From positions 1 to 64,000 of the forward strand of contig NZ_FQUC01000006.1 in the NCBI RefSeq assembly GCF_900128985.1: a stretch of DNA of 64,000 nt. Reading direction: 5' to 3'. The translations under genes and the position numbers were made by a program. The DNA is from Indolivaga macrotermitis. Lineage in GTDB: Bacteria; Bacteroidota; Bacteroidia; Bacteroidales; Dysgonomonadaceae. This document shows, piece after piece, positions 45,446 through 55,426 of this stretch (position 1 is its first letter; each line of letters opens with the position of its first letter). The notes under the pieces were generated by a model. That model ran no database searches and was not told where the DNA came from. It worked only from the letters and a program-made list of their open reading frames with translations.

Positions 45446-46720
45446 ATGAAGAAACTACCGGTTCTCATCCTACTGCTTATACATATTTCTGTTTCCGGAC
45501 AGAATTTCGATAGCTTTTTTATAAACAAGACCCTCCGGCTCGATTATATTTTCGCAGGCAATGTACAATCTCAATCTGTAGCTCTGGATCAGTTAAACGA
45601 ACTACCCCAATGGGCCGGACGAAGGCATAACCTGTCAACCCCACTTCTGCAAGGAAACGGAAACATTAAAGTATATGATCTGGCAACAAATCAATGCATT
45701 TATATAAATACGTTCAGCAGCCTTTTTCAGGAATGGCTGACAACTCCCGAAGCTGAAATGGTAAGCCGAAGTTTCGAAAACGTTTTTCTGATTCCTTTTC
45801 CTAAAGCTAAAATCAAGGTTGAAATAAACCTTATTGACAAAGAATATCACAACCGGCTTCTTATAAGTCACATCATAGATCCGGATGATATACTGATACA
45901 TAAAAAAGGCTATAAAAATATCACCCCTTACTTGCTGATACATAAAGCGTCTGACAATCAGAAATCCATTAATATAGCCATACTTGCCGAAGGATATACA
46001 AAGGACGAAATGCCCGAATTTATGAAATACGCAGAAGAAACAGTCAGGCAGATATTTTCATACTCACCCTTCAATAAGTACAAAGACAGGTTCAATGTCT
46101 ATGCAGTACAAAGCGAATCGAAAGAGAGCGGAGTCAGCATTCCCCGAGACAATGCTTGGATGGAGACTGCATTTAGTTCTCATTTCGACACATTCTATTC
46201 AAACCGTTATCTGACTACAGGCAAGGTTAAAGATATACACGATGCTTTAGCAGGCATACCATACGAGCATATTATCATTCTGGCCAATACCGATACTTAT
46301 GGAGGCGGAGGAATTTATAATGCTTATACACTGACAACTACAGGGCATCCCGACTTCAAGCCTGTCGTTGTGCACGAATTCGGACATAGTTTCGCAGGAC
46401 TGGCCGACGAATATTTCTATGATAGCGATGCACTCGATCAAACCTATTCGCACGATGTAGAACCTTGGGAACAGAATATTACAACCCTAAAAGACTTTTC
46501 GTCAAAGTGGGCAAGCCTGCTACCATCAGGTACACCTGTCCCTACCCCGGTTTCTGAAAAGGATAATTATCCCGTCGGTGTCTTCGAAGGTGGCGGATAT
46601 TCTTCCAAAGGAATATACAGACCTGCTTTTGATTGCCGGATGAGAACAAACTCATACCACGAATTCTGTCCGGTTTGTCAGGCATCCATAGAACGGCTAA
46701 TACAGTATTATATAGAATAA
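45446..46720 (+). CDS. M64-family secreted metallopeptidase
   Basis: A 424-residue exported peptidase of the IgA-protease-like M64 family. The signal peptide MKKLPVLILLLIHISVSGQ precedes an N-terminal beta domain (about 20-170). The catalytic domain opens SINIAILAEGYTKDEMPEF. The zinc site is HEFGHSFAGLADEY with H310, E311 and H314 and the later Asp. The end carries CRMRTNSYHEFCPVCQ, a Cys pair that probably forms a disulfide. Substrate unknown; Bacteroidales relatives are secreted proteases. Confidence 0.92.
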   Translation: MKKLPVLILLLIHISVSGQNFDSFFINKTLRLDYIFAGNVQSQSVALDQLNELPQWAGRRHNLSTPLLQGNGNIKVYDLATNQCIYINTFSSLFQEWLTTPEAEMVSRSFENVFLIPFPKAKIKVEINLIDKEYHNRLLISHIIDPDDILIHKKGYKNITPYLLIHKASDNQKSINIAILAEGYTKDEMPEFMKYAEETVRQIFSYSPFNKYKDRFNVYAVQSESKESGVSIPRDNAWMETAFSSHFDTFYSNRYLTTGKVKDIHDALAGIPYEHIIILANTDTYGGGGIYNAYTLTTTGHPDFKPVVVHEFGHSFAGLADEYFYDSDALDQTYSHDVEPWEQNITTLKDFSSKWASLLPSGTPVPTPVSEKDNYPVGVFEGGGYSSKGIYRPAFDCRMRTNSYHEFCPVCQASIERLIQYYIE

Positions 46721-46783
46721 GGCTTTTATGCATTATTATAAAATAATTGTTGAAAATGTTCGGCAAATACGGCCAGCTTTTTA

Positions 46784-46791
46784 TAATTTTG
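46784..46791 (+). promoter_or_regulatory. Probable -7 element for tamB
   Basis: TAATTTTG gives a start site near 46798. That fits translation beginning near 46814, rather than the first ATG at 46895 (see tamB). Confidence 0.45.
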
Positions 46792-46894
46792 CTTAAACTA
46801 ACATTAATAGCTTATCAAAAAATTTAAATATATATTTCTCAGCACATTAGGCATTATATTAGGACTAGTATTACTTGTCTACGGCTTACTTAAT

Positions 46895-49800
46895 ATGCCA
46901 TGGGTACAGAACTATATCAAAGAGCGTATAGTAGCCGAACTGAGAAACAAACTGCAAACTAATCTCGATATCGAGTCTTTATACATTCAGCCATTTAATA
47001 TTATCCAATTAAATGGCGTCTATCTAAACGATCGTAACGATAGCACAATACTGAGGGCTGAAAAGATTTATGCAGACTTTAACCTGCTTCCTCTTTTAAA
47101 TAAACAATTGGTATTTAATGCGGCACGGCTTTCTGATTTTGAGGTGAATCTGGCTAAAGACAGTGCACAAGCGCCGTTGAATATTCAATTTATTATTGAT
47201 GCCTTCAAACCAAAACAGGAAAGTAACAATGCTAAAATCCAGGTCGAAATAAATTCGATTAATATAGACAACGGGCACTTCAGATACGATATTAAGGACA
47301 AACCCGTTATGACAGATAAATTCGATGCAAATCATATCGATGTTAAAAACCTGAATGCTAAATTCGCACTGAAATCCCTTGAACCGGACTCTTTAAATCT
47401 CGAGGTAAAAAAACTTCAACTCGAAGATAAAAGCGGACTGAAAATAGATAATCTGATCGTACGTGTTATTACTCAAAATGACCGTTTGTTTGTAAAAGGG
47501 TTTAAACTGAGCCTGCCTAAATCGATGCTTCAGTTTGACAAGTGCGAAATCAACTATTCTGATTCAATATCCGCCAAAAGCATAATAGACCGTGCTGTAT
47601 TTGACTTGAAAATAGCACCTTCGTATATCGCGCTCAAGGATATCGCACCTCTAGTCCCGGCATTTAAATACTTCGAAGACAGAATATTATTTAAAACCGA
47701 CATAGAAGGAACTTTAGACAGTATAAAAGTATCGAACCTCACTCTGGACTATGGAGATCAATTACACCTATCGGCAGAAGGTGCTCTTAATAATTTCAGA
47801 GACAAAGAGAAGTTATGGATATCAGGCTATGTAAATAAGTTAACCGTTTCGGAACAAGGAGTATCGAAGATTATCAATAATTTTTCTGAAACAAAAAAAG
47901 AACTACCGGCAATACTCAATCAATTAGGTAATATATCCTTTAATGGTAATATATCGGGTTATCTCAAAAAACTGAATGCTATCGGTAATATCTCAACCCA
48001 GCCGGGTACTGTTACCGCTCTCCTCGATTTCGGCTTCAATCCTGACGAACATACTGCATCTTACTTCAAAGGGAAAGTTCACACCGTAGACTTCCAACTG
48101 GGAGAATTACTAAAAAATAAAGACTTGGATGATATTTCGTTCGATCTGTCCGTTAATGTAAACAAGCCCAACAAAGGCCATCTCAAAGGAGATGTAGACG
48201 GCACCATCAGCAAATTCACATACAAAAAATATACATACCACGATATAAAGCTGGATGGGCAATACGATGGGCTTCGTATAAACGGAGGTGTAGCTCTTGA
48301 TGATGAAAATGGTATATTCAATATCAACGGATTATTTGATTTATCGAAAAAAGATCCGGAACTGAACTTCGATGCCAGATTAAAAAATGTACGTTTCGAT
48401 AAACTGAACCTCAGCGATAAGTACAAGGAGTCATATCTGAGCCTCGTTATTGATGCCAATTTTACAGGGAAGTCGATTGACGACATTCAAGGTTATATCA
48501 AGGCAGACTCCATCCGTTTCCTGCAACCTGACAAGCGGTTAGAAATGGATAATTTTATTATACAAGCTTCAGGAGAAGACACCCAACGCAGTTTAACCAT
48601 TCAGTCGGATATTATAAACGGAGAGATCAAAGGGGCATATTCTTTTTCGACTATCGCCGAAAGTGTAAAACGCTCCCTGAATTCATACCTACCATCACTT
48701 ATCAACTACAAGGAGAATCCCAGACATAAAATAAAAGAAAACAATCTGACATTCGAGTTTATCATCAATAACACCGAAGCCGTCAGCAGTATATTTAAAC
48801 TTCCGGTAACAATTTTCAGCCCATCTAAAATTACCGGATATTATAATAACAATATCGAACGATTCAAGCTCGAAGCTTTTTTACCGTCATTAGCGGCAGG
48901 CGGCGGCAAAATTCAATCGGGATATTTTCTCGTAGAGAACAATGCCGATGATATAAAATCAAATATATCCGGAACATTCGTCACCAAAAACCAGACATTG
49001 AATAATCTCTCTTCTGATCTTACGATCAGTCATGACGTTATTGATGTACACACTTTATTCCTGAACAAGGATGAGAGCCGGCTAAAAGGTGAATTATCTA
49101 ATTCATTTACTTTTTCGAGACCTGACAACAAATTTTTACAGACCGATATACATTTCAAAGCAGGAGAACTCGTTTTAAATAATACTCTTTGGAATATTGG
49201 AGATTCTCATATACGAATAGTACCAGACAAAGTTGATGTATCCAATTTCGTAATAAACAGTACCGAAAACGATCAAAGGTTAGGTATTGACGGAACCTTT
49301 TCGACCAAAGACAAAGACGAGGTACTGCTTGTTAAACTTCAGAATATAAATCTGGATTACGTTTTTAAAACACTGGCTATAAGCGCTCTGGAATTCGGAG
49401 GTTCGGCTAGTGGGCAATTAGCAGTATCAACCATAGACGGACAACCTTATGCCAAAGTTAATCTGGAGGTCGACGATTTTGCCTTCAACAATACAGTACT
49501 CGGACACTTAAGTTTAAACAGTGGTCTGGACAATGAGACAAAAATTGTAAACATGGTTGGCTCTATCACCAATCAGAATAATAAAATAACCAAAATAGAT
49601 GGCTATATCAATCCTATTTCGCAAGAGCTATCTATCGATTTCGATTCGGAAGAAGTAAATATCGCATTCCTCAACAAGTACGTGGCAACCTTGTTCAATA
49701 ATATTCAGGGAGTAGGACATGGTGACGTGCGCCTCTCCGGAAACTTCTCAAATGTGACAGTAGAAGGTACAGCCTTTATCGAAAATGGAGGCTTGGGTAT

Positions 49801-51301
49801 TAATTTCTTAAATACCTACTACACATTTACCGACACCATTCACATGAAGAAAGACCTGATCTACTTTAGTGATGTTGCTTTTCATGATATACATGGCAAC
49901 ACTGCTCTAATAAGCGGCAGGGTGGTACACGATTATTTCACTAACTTTATGTACTATGTCGACCTGAAAGGCGATAACTTTATGCTTTACAATGCTCCCG
50001 AAAAACAGAATCCGATGATTTACGGAACCCTTTTCGGATCAGGAACAGGGGTTATTAAAGGAGACGAAAGGGTTGTCGACATAAATGGAAACATGCGTAC
50101 CAACAGCAATACGAATATTTACATGAACTTTATGGAGGAAACGGTAGAAGAATATTCGTTTGTTAAATATAAAACGAAAGAATCCCCCAGCGATTCTCTT
50201 GAGAATAAAGAAGATAAATTTAAACTGAGCCGGATACAAACCGATTCGGAAATGGAAATTAATATGGACTTCTATATTGATGCAACCCCCGACGCAACAG
50301 TCGAAGTCCTTATGGACCCCGTTGGAGGCGACCGTCTGCGAGGCTCAGGTAGTGGAGCATTGCAATTTACATGGGGTACAAATAAAGAACCAATGTTATA
50401 CGGTACTTACATGATCAATAAAGGTTCGTACAACTTTACTTTCCAAAAGATCATGGAGCGCAAATTTACCATACAGGATGGTAGCAGCGTTCAGTTCAGA
50501 GGCGATCCATTTCAGGCAAATATAGATATTACAGCTATCTACAGGGTTATTGCCAATCTTAATGACCTTGATCAAAATCTGGCACGCACTACGGGGCAAG
50601 CCAGTGTTCCGGTTAACTGTTTACTGAATATTACCGGAGCCTTACGCAGACCAAACGTTAAGTTAGATATAGAACTTCCTTCGGCAGACCCCGAAGTACA
50701 ACGTCAGGTAAAGAGCCTGATGAGTACCGAAGATATGATAAACAGGCAGATTGTTTATCTGTTGCTTCTGTCTAAATTCTATACCCCAAACTATGCGGTA
50801 ACAGAGCAAAAGACATCAGACCTTGCAGCTGTAGCTTCTGCTACGCTCTCAGCCCAACTAAGTAAAATCTTAAGCCAGATAGACGACCGCTGGCAGATAG
50901 GAACGAACATACGTACCAGCGACTCGGAATTCTCGAGTACCGAGGTAGAACTATTACTATCAAGCCGTTTACTTAACGACCGCGTACTCTTTAACGGTAA
51001 TTTCGGATACCGCGACAATCCTATGACCCAGGATGCCTTTATCGGAGATATAGATATAGAAGTACTTCTCAACAGAGTGGGCACATGGCGGTTGAAAGCA
51101 TACAACCACTACAACGAAAAATATTATTATGTCGGCAGTAACGGAGGAAACGGAGTCCAGACCCAGGGAATAGGTATTCTGTACAAAAAAGACTTCGACA
51201 GCCTGAGAGAATTATTTGCCCGTCCGAAGAAAGTCCAGAAAGATACACTCCGCAGCGATTCCATACCGAGTGTACACGACATTGTGAAAATGAAAAAATG
51301 A
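46895..51301 (+). CDS. tamB: TamB-like translocation and assembly module protein
   Basis: A very large AsmA/TamB-family protein (1468 residues from the first ATG). These bridge the inner and outer membranes and are thought to carry phospholipids or help insert outer-membrane proteins. The chain is dominated by repetitive beta strands, with the C-terminal TamB domain (DUF490) at about 1050-1400. Landmarks are VDPVGGDRLRG-like MDPVGGDRLRGSG, YGTYMINKGSYNFTFQ, and IFTIQDGSS-like KFTIQDGSSVQFRGDPF. The in-frame sequence upstream of 46895 encodes a signal anchor (FLSTLGIILGLVLLVYGLL) back to a stop at 46808-46810. The true start is therefore probably a non-standard codon near 46814, or the sequence has an error. 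The stop overlaps the next gene by 4 nt. Confidence 0.88.
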   Translation: MPWVQNYIKERIVAELRNKLQTNLDIESLYIQPFNIIQLNGVYLNDRNDSTILRAEKIYADFNLLPLLNKQLVFNAARLSDFEVNLAKDSAQAPLNIQFIIDAFKPKQESNNAKIQVEINSINIDNGHFRYDIKDKPVMTDKFDANHIDVKNLNAKFALKSLEPDSLNLEVKKLQLEDKSGLKIDNLIVRVITQNDRLFVKGFKLSLPKSMLQFDKCEINYSDSISAKSIIDRAVFDLKIAPSYIALKDIAPLVPAFKYFEDRILFKTDIEGTLDSIKVSNLTLDYGDQLHLSAEGALNNFRDKEKLWISGYVNKLTVSEQGVSKIINNFSETKKELPAILNQLGNISFNGNISGYLKKLNAIGNISTQPGTVTALLDFGFNPDEHTASYFKGKVHTVDFQLGELLKNKDLDDISFDLSVNVNKPNKGHLKGDVDGTISKFTYKKYTYHDIKLDGQYDGLRINGGVALDDENGIFNINGLFDLSKKDPELNFDARLKNVRFDKLNLSDKYKESYLSLVIDANFTGKSIDDIQGYIKADSIRFLQPDKRLEMDNFIIQASGEDTQRSLTIQSDIINGEIKGAYSFSTIAESVKRSLNSYLPSLINYKENPRHKIKENNLTFEFIINNTEAVSSIFKLPVTIFSPSKITGYYNNNIERFKLEAFLPSLAAGGGKIQSGYFLVENNADDIKSNISGTFVTKNQTLNNLSSDLTISHDVIDVHTLFLNKDESRLKGELSNSFTFSRPDNKFLQTDIHFKAGELVLNNTLWNIGDSHIRIVPDKVDVSNFVINSTENDQRLGIDGTFSTKDKDEVLLVKLQNINLDYVFKTLAISALEFGGSASGQLAVSTIDGQPYAKVNLEVDDFAFNNTVLGHLSLNSGLDNETKIVNMVGSITNQNNKITKIDGYINPISQELSIDFDSEEVNIAFLNKYVATLFNNIQGVGHGDVRLSGNFSNVTVEGTAFIENGGLGINFLNTYYTFTDTIHMKKDLIYFSDVAFHDIHGNTALISGRVVHDYFTNFMYYVDLKGDNFMLYNAPEKQNPMIYGTLFGSGTGVIKGDERVVDINGNMRTNSNTNIYMNFMEETVEEYSFVKYKTKESPSDSLENKEDKFKLSRIQTDSEMEINMDFYIDATPDATVEVLMDPVGGDRLRGSGSGALQFTWGTNKEPMLYGTYMINKGSYNFTFQKIMERKFTIQDGSSVQFRGDPFQANIDITAIYRVIANLNDLDQNLARTTGQASVPVNCLLNITGALRRPNVKLDIELPSADPEVQRQVKSLMSTEDMINRQIVYLLLLSKFYTPNYAVTEQKTSDLAAVASATLSAQLSKILSQIDDRWQIGTNIRTSDSEFSSTEVELLLSSRLLNDRVLFNGNFGYRDNPMTQDAFIGDIDIEVLLNRVGTWRLKAYNHYNEKYYYVGSNGGNGVQTQGIGILYKKDFDSLRELFARPKKVQKDTLRSDSIPSVHDIVKMKK

Positions 51302-52485
51302 TTGATATCTCACCCGAAACCAAACAGTTTATCGATGAACACGAGAATGATGACATCAGGGCTCTGGCTCTAAAAGCCCACTCATATCCCCAGGTTGATA
51401 TGCAGGTTGCTATTCAGCAGATAGCAGGCAGGCAAACAGCCAGATATAAGCTCCCTCTTTGGTATACTCATAAAGATATAGTATATCCGGTTCATCTTTC
51501 GATGGAACAATGCTCGTCACAGTCTACTGCCGAATACAAAGCTACGCTTGCTACAGGCGATAATGTTATCGACCTTACCGGCGGACTAGGTGTAGATATT
51601 TCATTTATGGCACGCGGCAAAAACTCTGCTGCTTATGTAGAAATACAGGAACAATTGTGCAAACTGGCGGAAGCTAATTTCAAAGTATTAGACTTGCCCC
51701 AAATCACTGTTATCAACAATAACGGAGTTAAATATATAGAATCAGTTAACAGAATATGGGATACTATCTATATCGATCCTGCCCGTAGAAGTAATTCGGG
51801 GCGAAAAACGGTACTGATTGAAGATTGTACACCTAATTTGATTGAAATAGACGATCTGTTAAATCAAAAAGGTAAACAAACAATAATCAAGCTATCGCCA
51901 ATGCTTGATATTACTCTGGCTTTACAGTCGCTGACTAATGTTACCGATGTACATATAATCAGTGTCAATAACGAATGTAAAGAACTCCTTTTTATAAAAG
52001 AACAGAAACCCAAAGAAACACAGTTGCACTGTATTAATATATCCGGCAATTGCACCGATAGTTTTATCTATAAGAAAAGCGAAGAGCCGCAAGCTACGGC
52101 AACATACACAGATACAGTTAAAGAATATCTGTATGAACCGAATGCCTCAATGCTGAAAGCCGGATGTTTTAAATTAATTTCAGAACGGTTCAATATTCAG
52201 AAGTTACATATCAACAGCCACTTATATACATCGGATACCTATATCGAAAGTTTTCCGGGAAGGCATTTCAGAGTTAAAAAGACTCTGGCTCCCAACAAGA
52301 AAGAATGCAAGCAATACCTTTCTATGCCACAGGCAAATATAAGTACGCGTAACTACCCTTTCTCAGTCGCAGAGATACGAAAACAGACTAAGCTCAAAGA
52401 AGGAGGTGATGACTATATATTTGCGACAACCCTTGTCAATGAAAAAAAAGTGCTAATTTTGTGTGAAAAGGTCATATACCAGTAA
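51298..52485 (+). CDS. SAM-dependent methyltransferase with THUMP-like domain (PG1098 type)
   Basis: A 395-residue class I methyltransferase. An N-terminal helical part (1-60) leads into the SAM domain with motif I NVIDLTGGLGVDISFMA, acidic EIQ after the second strand (AAYVEIQEQL), and the catalytic-type motif TIYIDPARRSN. The second half (about 235-395) holds a ferredoxin-like subdomain and a THUMP-like domain (RNYPFSVAEIRKQTKLKEGGDDYIFAT). It probably modifies RNA, but the target is not known. It overlaps tamB by 4 nt and is followed 15 nt later by tilS, another RNA-modifying enzyme. Confidence 0.88.
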   Translation: MIDISPETKQFIDEHENDDIRALALKAHSYPQVDMQVAIQQIAGRQTARYKLPLWYTHKDIVYPVHLSMEQCSSQSTAEYKATLATGDNVIDLTGGLGVDISFMARGKNSAAYVEIQEQLCKLAEANFKVLDLPQITVINNNGVKYIESVNRIWDTIYIDPARRSNSGRKTVLIEDCTPNLIEIDDLLNQKGKQTIIKLSPMLDITLALQSLTNVTDVHIISVNNECKELLFIKEQKPKETQLHCINISGNCTDSFIYKKSEEPQATATYTDTVKEYLYEPNASMLKAGCFKLISERFNIQKLHINSHLYTSDTYIESFPGRHFRVKKTLAPNKKECKQYLSMPQANISTRNYPFSVAEIRKQTKLKEGGDDYIFATTLVNEKKVLILCEKVIYQ

Positions 52486-52500
52486 GTTTTCAGGTTAAAT

Positions 52501-53820
52501 ATGCAAACCACCTCAAAAGTTAAGAAATACATTCAGGACAATAATCTATTAAGCAACGGAGCCAAGGTGATAATTGGTGTAAGTGGCGGAGCAGATTCTA
52601 TTGCCCTATTGGACATTCTTTATAATCTGGGATATGAATGTATTGTCGCACACTGCAATTTTCACCTGCGTGACCAGGAGTCGTATCGTGACGAATATTT
52701 TGTGGAGAAAATGTGTACCCAATACAATGTGCAATACGTATCGGCTAGTTTCAATACTAAGAAATACATAAAAGAAGAGTCTATTTCTTTGGAAATGGCA
52801 GCACGTGAACTCCGGTACGCGTGGTTCGAGAAAATAAGAAAAAAATATAAAGCAGAAAAAATAGCCGTAGCTCATCATCAGAATGACTCGGTCGAAACAG
52901 TATTGATAAACCTTATCAGAGGAACTGGTGTACGGGGACTTACAGGAATTGCTCCTATCAATGGGAATATAATCCGCCCGTTACTTTGCATCTATAGGGA
53001 GGATATATTAAAATATCTGGACAACAAAGGGCTTCCATTCGTTGAAGACAGTACCAATAAAGAAGATATTTACACCCGTAATAAGATCAGGTTAAATGTC
53101 TTACCATTGCTTCAAACGATCAATCCCTCAGTTATACAGGCGATAGGCAGGACTTCCGAAAATCTGGCTCAAACCGAAAAAATATATTTATCGTATATAG
53201 AAAAGGCAAAGAAGGCTGTTCTTTCAAATAATGTTATAAATATAGATATACTGCAAGAGCAGGTCGAACCCAAAACAATATTGTTCGAGATACTATTTCC
53301 CTTAGGCTTTAATGCCCCAACTGTAGATAATATATACGAATCTATAAACGGTCAGTCGGGTAAAGTTTTTTATTCGGCTAATTATGAGGTTGTAAAAGAC
53401 CGTAACACTTTTATTATCGGCTCTCTGGCAAATAAGACAAACCGGATATACACCTTATTTGAAAATGAAACGGAAACAGTAGAGCCTGTCAAGCTTTCAT
53501 TAGAATCGTTCCGCAAGCAAAAAAATCTTGAGATAGAACGTAATCCCGATACTGTATATCTGGATAAAGGTAAGCTGGCTTTTCCGCTTATCATCCGTAA
53601 ATGGAAAAAAGGAGATAAGTTTGTTCCGTTCGGAATGAAAGGGCGTAAAAAAGTCAGTGACTACTTTACAGACCGGAAATTCAGCCTGATAGAAAAAGAA
53701 AACATATGGTTGTTATGTTCGGTCGATGATATAGTTTGGATAATAGGAGAACGAGCCGACGACCGGTTCAAAATTACCGACAAAACTATAGAAGTATTAA
53801 AGATTGATTTGCACCGTTGA
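52501..53820 (+). CDS. tilS: tRNA(Ile) lysidine synthase
   Basis: A 439-residue essential enzyme that converts C34 of the AUA-reading tRNA-Ile to lysidine with ATP and lysine. The PP-loop is IGVSGGADSIALLDIL (SGGADS at 28-33). Other catalytic segments are AHCNFHLRDQESYRDEYFVE and AHHQNDSVETVLINLIRGTGVRGLTGI, and the TilS-specific DSTNKEDIYTRNKIR. C-terminal domains bind tRNA (KWKKGDKFVPFGMKGRKKVSDYF). It converges with the TPR gene and overlaps it by 24 nt. Confidence 0.96.
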   Translation: MQTTSKVKKYIQDNNLLSNGAKVIIGVSGGADSIALLDILYNLGYECIVAHCNFHLRDQESYRDEYFVEKMCTQYNVQYVSASFNTKKYIKEESISLEMAARELRYAWFEKIRKKYKAEKIAVAHHQNDSVETVLINLIRGTGVRGLTGIAPINGNIIRPLLCIYREDILKYLDNKGLPFVEDSTNKEDIYTRNKIRLNVLPLLQTINPSVIQAIGRTSENLAQTEKIYLSYIEKAKKAVLSNNVINIDILQEQVEPKTILFEILFPLGFNAPTVDNIYESINGQSGKVFYSANYEVVKDRNTFIIGSLANKTNRIYTLFENETETVEPVKLSLESFRKQKNLEIERNPDTVYLDKGKLAFPLIIRKWKKGDKFVPFGMKGRKKVSDYFTDRKFSLIEKENIWLLCSVDDIVWIIGERADDRFKITDKTIEVLKIDLHR

Positions 53821-55158
53821 TACTATTACTTTCTTTTTGTTATCAGCCAACCCCAGTGATTTCTTCAAACGTGCGATGTGTTTATCCAAGGCATCTAACT
53901 TAGTTTTTGTTATATTTATTTCCTGCTGAATTTCTTTAGTTTGCTCTTTACTGAATAATCCTTCATAATAAGATTGCAAGGATTGTTTATATAATCCGTA
54001 ATACTCTAATGACTCTTGAGGTAGTTTCAAGTCAACATCATAAATCGATACAATAGTATAATACAGGTACATCCGTTGGTTATCATTTGCATACTCCACA
54101 GCTTTCCTATAATTGTCTACTGCTTGCTGGTACTTTTTCTGACCCTCATATGCAATTGCCAGATTCCGGTAATATTGATATAAGGTGAAATCGGCAGGAA
54201 TTACACGTTCAATCAGCGTTTCAAAACATTCTGTACCTAAGCGATAGTTTTGCTTCTCATTTGCAGTGACACCTAAAGCGTATAAAACATTGATATTGGT
54301 AGAATCTTTTTTATATGCTTTTTGTAAAAAATAATACGAATTATCCCTGTCTCCCAGCGAATAGTACGACAGCCCCAAGCTTCTCAGAACAACAAGGGAA
54401 CTATCTCCGGATGAATAACATCTACTGAAGCGGGTTACAGCCTCTTCATATGCATCTGCTGCATAATAGCTTAGTGCATTCAAGACGTTTACCTGCTTAT
54501 TTGTCGAATCCCGTTTAACATAAAGTTCAGATAGTTGTATTGCATCCTTGAATGTTTGTTTTCCTGTTTTGATATTTAAATTAATGAGGCTCGAAACCGA
54601 AAAAACGTCCGAAGAATCCCTACCCCATGCTTTTGCATAATACACTTTTGCGCTATCCTGATTATTTAGTCTTTCGTAGCATAATGCAGACCGGCTTAAC
54701 ATATTATCGACTCCATAGTTGTTTATTAAATGGTTGTATTCGGATAAGGCATCCACAAACCGCTCCTGTTTCATTAATAAATCGGCCCGTTGTATCCTAT
54801 AATATATATTAACAGAATCTTTTTCTACCAATATATTATAATATAACAAACTTTTATCCCAATCGGACAATGCCTGATAGCACCGGGCAAGCTCTATCTT
54901 GATATGCTTATCATCGGGATAATCGGTCTCTAACCGAGATAAAACATGTATAGCCTCCGAATATCTATTCAAAGCCTTGTAACAAATTACCCTTTTAAGA
55001 TTTAACTCTTTCGAGTCAGGATATTTCGATATCTCATCCAAAGCTTTTTGGAATTGATAGTTTTCGACATAATAATCTACAGTCTTTTCACTTTCCTGTC
55101 CGTATAGGCCTGTCAATACATTACCTGCTAAAACTATAATCAAAAGTATTTTACGCAT
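53797..55158 (-). CDS. Exported TPR-repeat protein under a BlaI-type operator
   Basis: A 453-residue exported protein with signal peptide MRKILLIIVLAGNVLTGLYG. About ten TPR-like helical pairs run through the chain, for example YQFQKALDEISKYPD, YSEAIHVLSRLETDYPDD, CYQALSDWDKSLLYYNILV, LAIAYEGQKKYQQAVDNYRKAVEYA. The end is a charged coiled coil (NITKTKLDALDKHIARLKKSLG). It resembles periplasmic TPR proteins that interact with envelope complexes, and the specific role is unknown. Its promoter carries the same 19-nt dyad as the blaI operon, so it is probably repressed by that regulator. It overlaps tilS by 24 nt at the 3' end. Confidence 0.86.
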   Translation of the reverse strand: MRKILLIIVLAGNVLTGLYGQESEKTVDYYVENYQFQKALDEISKYPDSKELNLKRVICYKALNRYSEAIHVLSRLETDYPDDKHIKIELARCYQALSDWDKSLLYYNILVEKDSVNIYYRIQRADLLMKQERFVDALSEYNHLINNYGVDNMLSRSALCYERLNNQDSAKVYYAKAWGRDSSDVFSVSSLINLNIKTGKQTFKDAIQLSELYVKRDSTNKQVNVLNALSYYAADAYEEAVTRFSRCYSSGDSSLVVLRSLGLSYYSLGDRDNSYYFLQKAYKKDSTNINVLYALGVTANEKQNYRLGTECFETLIERVIPADFTLYQYYRNLAIAYEGQKKYQQAVDNYRKAVEYANDNQRMYLYYTIVSIYDVDLKLPQESLEYYGLYKQSLQSYYEGLFSKEQTKEIQQEINITKTKLDALDKHIARLKKSLGLADNKKKVIVSTVQINL

Positions 55159-55163
55159 ACAAT

Positions 55164-55208
55164 CTACTATTTTTTAGTAAATCTACGAATTAAACCACAA
55201 TTATCAAA
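55164..55208 (-). promoter_or_regulatory. Promoter of the TPR gene with BlaI-type dyad
   Basis: Minus-strand TTTG (55205-55208), a 19-nt spacer, and TAGATTTA (55178-55185). CTACTATTTTTTAGTAAAT (plus strand, 55164-55182) is identical to 1771-1789 and overlaps the -7 box in the same way, only 5 nt before the ATG. Confidence 0.72.
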
Positions 55209-55244
55209 TATAAAAAATAACAATATCAAATATTTTGGCAAAAA

Positions 55245-55275
55245 ATTGTTTTTAGAAAAAACTTTGCTAATTTTG
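55245..55275 (+). promoter_or_regulatory. Promoter of rho
   Basis: ATTG (55245-55248), a 19-nt spacer, and TAATTTTG (55268-55275). The leader to the ATG at 55427 is about 145 nt, long enough for regulation, as Rho often controls its own leader. Confidence 0.7.
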
Positions 55276-55426
55276 TATCACTATTAAGAACAGACTACAG
55301 TTATTATCTTGTATTTCAAGAAACATTTTCAATTGTATCCGGTTTATTTGCATCAAAAACTATAATAGAGTAAATCTGCTCTGTGTCATACCAAAAAATA
55401 TAAATAACAAAACATTATAGATATAC

